From HGM04593 sp045634305 (GTDB lineage: Bacteria; Bacteroidota; Bacteroidia; Bacteroidales; Bacteroidaceae), in NCBI GenBank assembly GCA_045634305.1, contig JAZQZZ010000029.1:1-44291 (forward strand): a DNA stretch of 44,291 nucleotides, given 5' to 3'. Shown here piece by piece: positions 16,637 to 25,594 of the stretch. Both the position numbers and the translations under genes were made by a program. The notes under the pieces are model-generated. The model did not search any database, was not told the DNA's origin, and was given only the letters and a program-made list of their open reading frames with translations. Numbering within the stretch: the first letter of the stretch is position 1; the number at the start of each line of letters is the position of its first letter.

Positions 16637-17719
16637 ATGAATAGTATCGGCAATCTTTTGCGTCTTACCACGTTTGGCGAGTCGCATGGAGTGGCTGTCG
16701 GCGGTGTGCTCGATGGCTACCCTGCAGGTGTGCTCATTGACGAGGAGTTCGTGCGCTGCGAAATGAGAAGGCGCCGTCCCGGTCAGAGTGCAATCACCAC
16801 ATCGCGTAACGAGGCCGACGAGGTACAGTTCCTTTCGGGAATCTTCGAAGGACGTTCTACCGGCACACCTATAGCCTTTACTATTGTCAACAATAACAAC
16901 CGCAGTGCCGATTACGACAATCTGCGCGAGGCTTTCCGTCCATCGCATGCCGATTATGTGTACGACCGTAAGTATGGCGTGCGGGACCATCGTGGCGGCG
17001 GGCGTTCATCGGCGCGCGAAACTGCCGTGAGGGTGTGTGCCGGCGCATTGGCAAAGTTGGCATTGAAACAGCTGGGCATTGATGTGGTGGCTTATACGTC
17101 GCAGGTGGGTGAGATAGCTCTTGCAGCTGATTATACTGCCTATGACTTGGCTGTGGCCGAGAAGAATCCTGTGCGTTGTCCCGATGCTGGGGCTGCTGCT
17201 GCAATGGAACAGTTGATTCTGGATGTAAAACGTGCGGGCGACACCATTGGCGGAGTGGTGACATGTGTTGTAAAGGGTGCTCCTGTAGGGCTTGGAGAGC
17301 CTCTGTATGGCAAACTGTCGGCTTCGCTTGCGTCGGCAATGCTTTCCATTAATGCAGCCAAGGGCTTCGATTATGGGGCCGGTTTTGCGGCTGCCGCGGG
17401 ACGTGGTTCGCAGCAGAACGATATTTTTTATAATAGTGGCGATGGTGTGGCAACACGCACCAACAACAGCGGTGGCATACAAGGTGGCATTTCAAATGGC
17501 AATGACATATATTTCAGGGTTGCATTCAAGCCTGTGGCGACAGTGCTTATGGAGCAACCTACCGTTGCAAAGGATGGAACGGAGACAACTTTGCTGTCGC
17601 ATGGCCGTCATGACCCTTGCGTCGTGCCTCGTGCAGTGCCGGTAGTTGAGGCTATGGCAGCTCTGGTGGTGCTCGACCATTATCTGCTCGACAGGGCAAG
17701 ACGGAAACTCTTTTCTTAA
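16637..17719 (+). CDS. aroC: Chorismate synthase
   Basis: This 360-residue enzyme catalyses the last shikimate-pathway step, converting 5-enolpyruvylshikimate 3-phosphate to chorismate with reduced FMN as cofactor. An upstream in-frame extension overlaps slyD, but MNSIGNLLRLTTFGESHGVA is the standard start, giving the family length. Signatures are GESHG with its catalytic His, RRRPGQSAITTSRNEADEV, RPSHADYVYDRKYG followed by DHRGGGRSSARETA, and NSGGIQGGISNG near the C-terminus. The gene is intact and probably cotranscribed with slyD and with the membrane-protein gene 14 bp downstream. Confidence 0.96.
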   Translation: MNSIGNLLRLTTFGESHGVAVGGVLDGYPAGVLIDEEFVRCEMRRRRPGQSAITTSRNEADEVQFLSGIFEGRSTGTPIAFTIVNNNNRSADYDNLREAFRPSHADYVYDRKYGVRDHRGGGRSSARETAVRVCAGALAKLALKQLGIDVVAYTSQVGEIALAADYTAYDLAVAEKNPVRCPDAGAAAAMEQLILDVKRAGDTIGGVVTCVVKGAPVGLGEPLYGKLSASLASAMLSINAAKGFDYGAGFAAAAGRGSQQNDIFYNSGDGVATRTNNSGGIQGGISNGNDIYFRVAFKPVATVLMEQPTVAKDGTETTLLSHGRHDPCVVPRAVPVVEAMAALVVLDHYLLDRARRKLFS

Positions 17720-17733
17720 CAAAATCTATAAAA

Positions 17734-20430
17734 ATGGGAAAGACAACGCAAACAAAAGTACATAAGGACGATAAGATTAAAATAGAGTCGGATTCTGTAA
17801 AAGCACCGAGGCGCCTGACATCAAGAATGGCCGGGTTGCATTCTCTCTTTGGCGGCAATCTGTTCGCAATGCTGTTTTTTGCCATAGTGTGGGTGCTGCT
17901 TGCGTTCCGCGAATCGGCGCTGTTGTTCCGTATGAATGAATTGTCGGTCTTTTTGTACGATGACCTCTTTTATGAGGAACTGATGTCAATGCCTGCAGGT
18001 ATTCTCTATTATGTTGCAAGTTGGTTTGTACAGTTCTTCTATTATCCGGTGTTGGGTGCTACGATATATGTTGCGCTTCTTGCGCTTGTGTATTGGCTTA
18101 CATGCAAGGTCTTTGACATTGCGCCCGGCCGCCGTCTGTTGGCTATGTTGCCTGTTGTGGCTCTGTTGGCGTCAAATACGCAGCTCGGCTACTGGATATT
18201 CTATATCAAAACTCCCGGTTACTATTATGTCGCACTGTTAGGAGTGCTTGTCTCTCTTCTGGCAATGTGGGCTATAAAGAGACTGCATGTATACTTGAAA
18301 CCGTTTGTCATTGCAGCATGGATATATTTTGCCTATCCTTGTCTTGGAGTGTATGCATTGGTATCCGGTGTAGTCGTGGCTGTTTATGCTTTGTGTGAGG
18401 CAATACATGGCAGACATGGTGCTGCGAAGATTACCGTTTCGTCTGCTACGGTGCTTTTGTCGGTAATCTTTGTGTGGCTTTCTCCCGGAATGCATTACGG
18501 GCATTATGTTACCGTCCCTTCAGATGATATATACACTGTGGGTGTGCCATCTTCGCAGTGGAAAAGCGAATATGTCCCCGACAATGATGACAAAGAGAGG
18601 GAGGTCTCTGTCATAGAGGGTATCAATGGCTGTGTGGGTTATCCTGTAAATAAGGTGTTGACCAAGTTCAGGATAAATATTGACGGCAGTTTCTCGCAAA
18701 AGGCCATCAATACGGCGAAGGACGACCTTTTTACAAGCAATGAGATAAACCGTCCGTCCGACGGAAAGAGGTATACCTTTACCTTTGTGGGGAAAGATGG
18801 TGCCGAGTATTATTTGAATGCTGGCGATGGTGATATCTCTGTCGTGGCAAAGGAAAATGGGGTGAAGATACCCGAGTCGGGCCACTTTGTCTGTGTTGTG
18901 GATGGTAAGTACAAGGATGTTTCATCGTTCAAGACTGCTGATGGCAAATATCTTGTCTGGCGCAAGATGCTTGTCGATGAATCCGGAGCCTGTGAATATG
19001 CAGTTGATTTGTCCGATTCGCCATCTGATGGTAATGTGCATTGTTCGCTAATAAAGATGTTGAAAGAGGATGGTGTGCGTGTGGGTGATAATTCGGAACT
19101 CTTTGGTCTTGTGTATCTTATGGTGCTGGAAGAAAGTGCAAGCGGAGCCTTTGCACCGCTGTTTGTAGCAGGTATCGAAGATGGTGCGTTTGCCGGTTCG
19201 CGCTCTGCAATTTTCAACGATTCTCAAACGTCGGCACTTAGGGTGGAGGAGGTCGGTTATACGCCTAAACCATTCCCGCTTGAGATGCAGGAGAGGTCAA
19301 TGTGGTTCAATGTGATTACCAATTGGATTCCATTCATTCTTCTGTTACTCTCATTTGTTGTGTTGGCAGTCATGCCTCTCGTCTCGGGATGTTGCCCGGG
19401 GATCAAGTCGAATGTTGTGAAAAGTGCCGTTTGGCTTGTGGCTGTTATGCTGCTTGTAGCCTTCTGTTGGACTTTCTGGTATGGCAATGAAAACTTCCGC
19501 GTGGAGAACGAACAGAACAGAGCTATGTGGAACGAGGATTGGAATGCGGTTGCCGAGTTGTCGCGTAATGTGGAGGAGCCCACCCGACAGATTGTAATGA
19601 ACAGGAATATAGCTCTCTTGAAATTAGGACGCTCAGGAAACGAAATGTTCTCTTTCCCCGAGGGTAGTGCCGATATTGAGGCATCTGTACCTGTGCGTCT
19701 GGCTCAGACAGGCGGCAAGATGGCCTATTTCCAATATGGTAAATTCAATTTCTGCTATCGTTGGTGTGTCGAGGATGCTGTTGAGTATGGATGGAGAATA
19801 GAGTATCTGAAGCATGCTGTTCGCTCAATGTTGTTGTCGGGTGAATACAGGCTTGCGCAGAGGTATATCGATATCCTTAAACGTACCTGGTTCTATGCCG
19901 ATTGGGCTTGTGAGATGGAGGAGTATGTGCATAATACTGAAAAAATTGCCCGCAACAGGGAATTTACAATGCCCTTGAATATGACTTGTTACAACGATTT
20001 CCTTGATGTTGATGAATCATATGTCGAGGCTTATCTCACAAAGAACCTGACAAATGCAACCGATAACATGTCGCGTTTTTATGTGGAGGCGGCAATGGTT
20101 TCAGCTCTTACTCGCAAGGATGCAAAATCCTTTTGGCTCTTTTTGAATTATTACGTAAACGAACTTAAAGCCAACTCTTTGCCAAGATATTATCAGGAGG
20201 CGGTATTGCTTTTCCTCAATGTGGACAAGGGACGTACCGTTCAGGTACCGCAGGCTTTCATTGAAAAGTTCATATCTGTAAGCACCGACAACAGGATGAA
20301 GCGATTCATGCAGTTGGTTTCGCGTCATAAGGGTGAAAGTGAGGAGGAGATGGCTCCTTATTTCAAGGATGATTTCGGCGATTCCTATTTTTATTTCTAT
20401 TTCTTTGTGCGTAATATAAAAACCAATTGA
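17734..20430 (+). CDS. Large polytopic membrane protein, DUF6057-like
   Basis: This 898-residue protein of unknown function resembles Bacteroidetes membrane proteins that I recall as DUF6057. A basic, Lys-rich N-terminus (residues 1-32) is followed by about seven hydrophobic segments between 42 and 250. Then comes a soluble, beta-rich region (about 260-525), two more membrane segments (about 530-590), and a helical C-terminal part (about 600-898) with TPR-like stretches. The soluble middle contains repeated YYLNAGDGDISV / GKYLVWRK type strands that could form a small binding domain. No catalytic motif is recognised. It is followed after 20 bp by the haem/PD40 lipoprotein gene, so the two probably work together at the membrane. 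Family name from memory. Confidence 0.6.
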   Translation: MGKTTQTKVHKDDKIKIESDSVKAPRRLTSRMAGLHSLFGGNLFAMLFFAIVWVLLAFRESALLFRMNELSVFLYDDLFYEELMSMPAGILYYVASWFVQFFYYPVLGATIYVALLALVYWLTCKVFDIAPGRRLLAMLPVVALLASNTQLGYWIFYIKTPGYYYVALLGVLVSLLAMWAIKRLHVYLKPFVIAAWIYFAYPCLGVYALVSGVVVAVYALCEAIHGRHGAAKITVSSATVLLSVIFVWLSPGMHYGHYVTVPSDDIYTVGVPSSQWKSEYVPDNDDKEREVSVIEGINGCVGYPVNKVLTKFRINIDGSFSQKAINTAKDDLFTSNEINRPSDGKRYTFTFVGKDGAEYYLNAGDGDISVVAKENGVKIPESGHFVCVVDGKYKDVSSFKTADGKYLVWRKMLVDESGACEYAVDLSDSPSDGNVHCSLIKMLKEDGVRVGDNSELFGLVYLMVLEESASGAFAPLFVAGIEDGAFAGSRSAIFNDSQTSALRVEEVGYTPKPFPLEMQERSMWFNVITNWIPFILLLLSFVVLAVMPLVSGCCPGIKSNVVKSAVWLVAVMLLVAFCWTFWYGNENFRVENEQNRAMWNEDWNAVAELSRNVEEPTRQIVMNRNIALLKLGRSGNEMFSFPEGSADIEASVPVRLAQTGGKMAYFQYGKFNFCYRWCVEDAVEYGWRIEYLKHAVRSMLLSGEYRLAQRYIDILKRTWFYADWACEMEEYVHNTEKIARNREFTMPLNMTCYNDFLDVDESYVEAYLTKNLTNATDNMSRFYVEAAMVSALTRKDAKSFWLFLNYYVNELKANSLPRYYQEAVLLFLNVDKGRTVQVPQAFIEKFISVSTDNRMKRFMQLVSRHKGESEEEMAPYFKDDFGDSYFYFYFFVRNIKTN

Positions 20431-20450
20431 TTTTTGTCTGGATATCTATT

Positions 20451-21956
20451 ATGAAAAGATTGACTGAATATATCTTCGTGGCATTGTTGCTTCTCTGTGC
20501 GGCTTGTTCCAAAAAGGCGCCGCTTGTCCCGGTCAAGTATGCGACGGTTGATGCCAAACCTGCAATATACCCCGATTATACCGATGTTGTTGTTCCATGT
20601 AATATTGCCCCTCTTGTCTTCAGGGTAACAGAAGAGGCGGCTGATTATGTAACATGCCTTACTGCCGGTGAAACATCATATGTGTATGGCGGAAGCGAGG
20701 TCGCTCCTGCTGCCGATGAATGGAATTCGCTACTGGAAAGTGCAAAGGGAGGCGCGATAAAAGTCGAGGTCTATGCCGATGCTTCCGATGGGTGGAAAAT
20801 GTATGAACCGTTCGCGATAAATGTATCCCCCGACAGTATTGACAGGTATATATCGTACCGATTGATACCGCCTTCGTACGTGGCATATGAGAAACTCACC
20901 ATTTCGCAACGCGACCTCACTAACTACGACGAAGATGTAATATATAGCAATAAGCTGGTTTCTTCGGAACCAGATGGCCAATGCATCAATTGTCATGCGT
21001 ACAAGAACTATCGTACCGACAATATGCAGTTCCATGTGCGCCAATATCTTGGAGGAACAGTCTTTGTTCACGAGGGCAAAGTCAAAAAAGTGAACCTTAA
21101 GACCGATTCTACCATTTCGGCAGGTGTGTATCCTTTCTTTAATCCTAAATATGATGTCGTGGCCTATTCTGTGAACAATACAGGACAGATTTTCCATACC
21201 AAGAACCCAAACAAGGTAGAGGTGCAGGATCAGGCAAGTGATGTTATTATCTATGACCCGGTGAGAGAGATTGTATCACATGTCGCCAACGATCCGGATT
21301 GTCTTGAGGTATTTCCTGCATGGTCGCCCGATGGCGAGACACTTTATTACTGTTCGGCCTATTTCCCAAAGCGTGCAGATATTCCACATGTCGAGAATAT
21401 GATACGCAATTACAAGGATATAAAATATGATGTCCTGCGCCGTTCCTGGAATCCCGTAACAGGAGAGTTCGGAGCTGTGGATACTGTGTTCGCGGCCTCT
21501 GCGCTTGGCAAGAGTGCTACTTTCCCACGTGTTTCACCCTGTGGACGATATCTGCTGTTTGCATTGGCCGAATATGGCTGTTTCCACATATGGCATAAGG
21601 ATGCCGACCTTTACGTGCTTGAACTTGCAACAGGTAGGTATTGGCCGCTCGATGCTGCCAATTCCGCTTTCCCCGAGAGTTATCACTCATGGAGCAGTAC
21701 AGGCAAATGGATTCTTTTTGCCAGCCGCCGCGATGATACCAATTACAGTCGCCTGTATATTGCACACATGAACGATGATGGAACAAGCGAAAAGGCCTTC
21801 CTGTTGCCTCAGTGCGAGAGTGAGTTCTACGACTTTTTTGACCGCTCATACAATGTGCCGGAATTCATGGTAGAGCCGGTTCCCATAACTCCTCATGAGT
21901 TTGTCGAAGTGATAAAAGGCGAAGCTGTAAATGTTAAATATTCCCCTGATTTTTAA
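20451..21956 (+). CDS. Lipoprotein with CxxCH haem-c motif and WD40-like (PD40/TolB-type) propeller
   Basis: This 501-residue exported protein starts at MKRLTEYIFVALLLLCAACS. An in-frame start at 20427 would put residues ahead of the signal peptide. Cys19 is the probable lipidation site. The first 150 residues look like a beta-sandwich. CINCHAYKNYRTDNMQFH then gives a CxxCH motif (Cys178, Cys181, His182), the covalent haem-c attachment site. The C-terminal part has TolB-type blades: VFPAWSPDGETLYYCSA, FPRVSPCGRYLLFALA and YHSWSSTGKWILFASRR. The architecture suggests a periplasmic or outer-membrane electron-transfer or redox-sensing protein paired with the preceding membrane protein. It is followed by a strong terminator. 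Confidence 0.75.
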   Translation: MKRLTEYIFVALLLLCAACSKKAPLVPVKYATVDAKPAIYPDYTDVVVPCNIAPLVFRVTEEAADYVTCLTAGETSYVYGGSEVAPAADEWNSLLESAKGGAIKVEVYADASDGWKMYEPFAINVSPDSIDRYISYRLIPPSYVAYEKLTISQRDLTNYDEDVIYSNKLVSSEPDGQCINCHAYKNYRTDNMQFHVRQYLGGTVFVHEGKVKKVNLKTDSTISAGVYPFFNPKYDVVAYSVNNTGQIFHTKNPNKVEVQDQASDVIIYDPVREIVSHVANDPDCLEVFPAWSPDGETLYYCSAYFPKRADIPHVENMIRNYKDIKYDVLRRSWNPVTGEFGAVDTVFAASALGKSATFPRVSPCGRYLLFALAEYGCFHIWHKDADLYVLELATGRYWPLDAANSAFPESYHSWSSTGKWILFASRRDDTNYSRLYIAHMNDDGTSEKAFLLPQCESEFYDFFDRSYNVPEFMVEPVPITPHEFVEVIKGEAVNVKYSPDF

Positions 21957-21993
21957 TAGTATTTTAACAAACATTTGTTAAAAAAGCGAAAAC

Positions 21994-22049
21994 GAGTTTT
22001 CTCCTGTTTTTTTGCGTTTTTTGCATTGAAACAGGAGAAACTCTTTTTT
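21994..22049 (+). terminator. Rho-independent terminator of the slyD-to-PD40 operon
   Basis: GAGTTTTCTCCTGTTT (from 21994) pairs with AAACAGGAGAAACTC (22029-22043) with one bulged T, followed by six T. It lies 38 bp past the PD40 gene stop. Confidence 0.85.
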
Positions 22050-22091
22050 CTATCGTTAAAAAACATCTTCGTGGCCGAAAAAAAAGATGGA

Positions 22092-22126
22092 TTTGTGCGA
22101 AAATTTATTTAAAAGTCTTATTTTTG
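22092..22126 (+). promoter_or_regulatory. Candidate promoter of the FAS1-SusCD double operon
   Basis: TATTTTTG (22119-22126) is a perfect TAnnTTTG -7 box. TTTG at 22092-22095 could serve as -33, but the 23-bp spacer is longer than the usual 19-21. A start near 22133 gives an A-rich leader of about 75 bases before the FAS1 gene. Confidence 0.5.
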
Positions 22127-22206
22127 CACGTTAACTATGGGGTAATTATGCCCTGATGTGAAATGTTTAAAAAAAACAAAAAATAATAATTAATAATTTT
22201 GTAGTT

Positions 22207-25200
22207 ATGTTCAAACACCGTTTAACTAAATTTGGCGTCTCATCGCTCATGGCGATGTTTATGCTTTTTGCCGGTGGTTCATTGCAGTCGTGTAAGGATT
22301 GGCTTGATGATTATCCTTACGACGATCCGGGTGACCCCGAGTGGTTGGGAGCAAGTGTGTATGATTTCCTCAAGGAGGGAACACCTAACCACACTTATGC
22401 CAACTTTGTTGCCATAATCGACAGCTTGGGTGAAAAGGAGTCTCTTGCACATACCGGTAGCAAGACTCTCTTTGTAGCTGATGATGCTGCGTTCGAGCGT
22501 TTCTTTAATGGCGGCAACAATGTTTGGGGAATTACAAGCGTCGGCGAAATGTCTAAGGCTCAGATGAAGACAATCCTCTACAGCTCAATGCTCGACAATG
22601 CCATGTTGCTTGATATGCTTTCAAGTACTGGCGTCCAGACAAATCAGGAGGGAACCTGTCTGCGTCGTTGGTCTTCATCAAAGGTTGTTGACTCAATTCC
22701 TCTCATTAACGGAAACTCTATGGAGTACCATGCGGCATGGCCTACATACAACAAGTATTGGGATGTGCTTCGCGGCAATGCACGTACAGAGAATGTGCGT
22801 TTGGCAATGGATGGCTCAAGAGTCATGATGGTACATTTCCTTGGTGACTATTTGAGAAAGAACAATATCAAGACTTCGGATATCGAGTTCCTTTTCACCA
22901 AAAAAGGAGAGGTGCAGAAGACATTTGCAGATGGCGATGCTTTCATCTATGGTAACAAGATTGTTTCAAGTGATGTGAATACAGGCTCTTACTCGGATGA
23001 TACATTGACCATCACCTGTAAGAACGGCTATATCTATCGCATGGATGAACTTCTCTTGCCACCATCAAACATGGCCGATGAGTTGCGCAAGCACCCCGAT
23101 ACCAGAATCTTCAGCCACTTGCTCGATCGTTTCTGTGTTCCCGTGTTTGACGAAACTCTTACAAGAGAGTTCAATGCGTACTACAAGACGAATGACAGTG
23201 TCTTCAAGTTGAAATATTTCACAGATTCATACACAGAGCATCCAATGCTTGTGAGTGCGAACAGCAACCCTTCGAGCGAGGAGAGACTTAATCTTGACCC
23301 GGGACAGAACAACCTTGGCGCATCTTCTTCAATGGCAGAGGATATGGCTGCAATGTTTGTTCCTAATGACGAGGTCTTGTATGAATATTTTGCAAATCCC
23401 GACAGTGCCGGTCACTTCCTCATTGCACGTTTTGCTCCAAATGTTGAGGTGAATGATATTGAGAGTCTGATGTCGGCACTTGACAGTGTACCGCAAAAGA
23501 ATATTGCTCCATTCTTGAACAACTTGATGAAATCTTCTTTCTCTAAGACTGTATTGAGCAAGTTCGACAAGATTACGGACGATGCAAATGAGTTGATGAA
23601 TGTTACTGCAAATCATGTGGACGAATGCGTTATTGCAAACAACGGTGTTATATATATATTGAACAGCGTATTCGGTCCGGGTGCATATCAGGCAGTATCA
23701 GCTCCAACTCTCGTATTTGACAATATGGGTGTGATGCGTAATGTAATCAGTCAGTTGCGTTACGACTACTACTTGCTTGCAATGGATGCGAACTATTCAT
23801 TGATTATCCCAGATGACAACCATTTCGTATACTATGATCCACTTACAGTTACACGTGGTAGCGATGGCGAATTGTCGGCAAATGCTGTTCCCAAAGTGTA
23901 CTCGTTCCATTACGATACCAAGAAACCAAAGGCAAACGGTGCGTTGAAGTTCTGGGCTGACGTATACAAGTTCAACCCGACAACTTTTGAGCTTGTGGAT
24001 ACATTGACCGAACAGGAATATTCTGTCAGCGGTACTCAATTCGGCGGTATCGGAACTTTTGCCGCAAACCGCTTTACCGATTTGATGGAGTACCTTATTA
24101 TAGTACATAATGACGAGAACGGTCTGCAGCCGGATGTCAAGTACTACCAGACAAAGGGATATGCGACAATCAAAATTGATGCAAGCGACTCCGAGAATAT
24201 AAAGATGTATGGTGGTGAGCAGCTTGAAAGAGGTACAACAATCCTTGTATCAAGCAAGAGCGTGCAGAAGAATGGTGTTACATATTGCACTGTTCCTGGC
24301 GATGAGAATGCACCGGGAAGTCTTCACTCTGCAGTTCCTACACCTCCAACAAGGTCTGTGTTCGATAATTTGCAGTTGCAGTCGGCTTCTGAGTTTGAAA
24401 AATTCTATGAATTCTTCAACTTGTGCTATCCCGGTGAGGACTATGCCTCAAACACAGAGACCGGCTTGTTGATGAATGTGTTCGACATAAAGAATGCCAA
24501 GGCTTTGGCCGATTCAACTTTGCGATATTCTATCTTCTATACAAATACAAGTGATACCAAGGCGTATACAAAGAATACAATACCGTTCTTCAATATTTAC
24601 CACTATACTGTATATGCACCTTCAAACGAATCAATCAAGGAGATGCATGAACTTGGTCTTCCGACTTGGGAACAGGTTGCAGCGCAGGTTGAGGCCGGTA
24701 ACAAGGCTAAAGCAGCAGCGATGTTGAATTCTATCATCAGTTTTGCAAAGTACCACTTCCAGGATAACTCAATATATGTAGATAATACACCTATTACTAC
24801 AATTGACCCTGTAACTGGTGAAAACGTTCCCGGCAAGAAGTTTACAACTGCCGTTATCAACGAGAAGACAAACCGTTTCTATGAGTTGCAGGTTGAGAGA
24901 AGCGGCAACACATTCACTATTGAGGACGAAATGGGTAACGTGAGAAGTGTTGTTACAACAGGTCAGGAGAACAAGGATTGGAATATCATGTGCCGTGACA
25001 ATGTATACACATCTGCAGGAACAGGTCCTTCGGCTGCACTCAACAACTACTCTTCTTCATCGTACACAGTTCTGCAGCCAATTGACGGTGTTCTTCTTAA
25101 TGAGTCAATGTTTGGCTATGATGGCCGTTTCAAGCGTTTTGCCAAGAATGGCGTGGTTGTCGATACTATGTATGTTGATAATACAGGTGATGTTGAGCTT

Positions 25201-25566
25201 GATGGCAGAAACTATTACCTTGTTGCAAAGCGTGGTAACATCAAGATTGCCAATGCTGATGGTGTTCAGGAAATCCACAAGGCCGGTTACTTGATGAGAC
25301 TCCTTGATGAAGGTGATTCTGAATATGATGCTTATTTGACACGTGAGAAACTCATTGTTAAGGATAGCCAGAACGTGCTTGTTACAGACGAGGGCTTGGG
25401 CGTCAAGGAGATAAAGAATAACAAGGGTGTCGTGACATCTTATGAGTATGCTACCGTCGAGAAGGATGGATATGTATATATGATAAGGTATAACAACGAC
25501 GGTACAGTCAAGGAGGAAATCGAGGTTGGCGTGGCTACTCCCGAAGAGGGTGGTGAGAACAACTGA
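22207..25566 (+). CDS. Large fasciclin (FAS1) domain lipoprotein, first of the double SusCD operon
   Basis: This 1119-residue surface or periplasmic protein has a signal peptide ending GGSLQSC, so Cys29 is the likely lipid anchor. FAS1-type units are suggested by their H1 box (TLFVADDAAFERFF near residue 88, AAMFVPNDEVLYEYF near 381, YTVYAPSNESIKEM near 800) and by closing strands of the type IYRMDELLLPP, GVIYILNSVF and LQPIDGVLLNESMFG. FAS1 domains mediate protein or glycan adhesion in other organisms. The regions at about 490-740 and 985-1119 are not recognised. The SusC gene follows after 28 bp, so this is probably an accessory surface lipoprotein of the importer. Ligand unknown. Confidence 0.8.
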   Translation: MFKHRLTKFGVSSLMAMFMLFAGGSLQSCKDWLDDYPYDDPGDPEWLGASVYDFLKEGTPNHTYANFVAIIDSLGEKESLAHTGSKTLFVADDAAFERFFNGGNNVWGITSVGEMSKAQMKTILYSSMLDNAMLLDMLSSTGVQTNQEGTCLRRWSSSKVVDSIPLINGNSMEYHAAWPTYNKYWDVLRGNARTENVRLAMDGSRVMMVHFLGDYLRKNNIKTSDIEFLFTKKGEVQKTFADGDAFIYGNKIVSSDVNTGSYSDDTLTITCKNGYIYRMDELLLPPSNMADELRKHPDTRIFSHLLDRFCVPVFDETLTREFNAYYKTNDSVFKLKYFTDSYTEHPMLVSANSNPSSEERLNLDPGQNNLGASSSMAEDMAAMFVPNDEVLYEYFANPDSAGHFLIARFAPNVEVNDIESLMSALDSVPQKNIAPFLNNLMKSSFSKTVLSKFDKITDDANELMNVTANHVDECVIANNGVIYILNSVFGPGAYQAVSAPTLVFDNMGVMRNVISQLRYDYYLLAMDANYSLIIPDDNHFVYYDPLTVTRGSDGELSANAVPKVYSFHYDTKKPKANGALKFWADVYKFNPTTFELVDTLTEQEYSVSGTQFGGIGTFAANRFTDLMEYLIIVHNDENGLQPDVKYYQTKGYATIKIDASDSENIKMYGGEQLERGTTILVSSKSVQKNGVTYCTVPGDENAPGSLHSAVPTPPTRSVFDNLQLQSASEFEKFYEFFNLCYPGEDYASNTETGLLMNVFDIKNAKALADSTLRYSIFYTNTSDTKAYTKNTIPFFNIYHYTVYAPSNESIKEMHELGLPTWEQVAAQVEAGNKAKAAAMLNSIISFAKYHFQDNSIYVDNTPITTIDPVTGENVPGKKFTTAVINEKTNRFYELQVERSGNTFTIEDEMGNVRSVVTTGQENKDWNIMCRDNVYTSAGTGPSAALNNYSSSSYTVLQPIDGVLLNESMFGYDGRFKRFAKNGVVVDTMYVDNTGDVELDGRNYYLVAKRGNIKIANADGVQEIHKAGYLMRLLDEGDSEYDAYLTREKLIVKDSQNVLVTDEGLGVKEIKNNKGVVTSYEYATVEKDGYVYMIRYNNDGTVKEEIEVGVATPEEGGENN

Positions 25567-25594
25567 TTGGTGATGTAGAAAAAACATAATAGCT

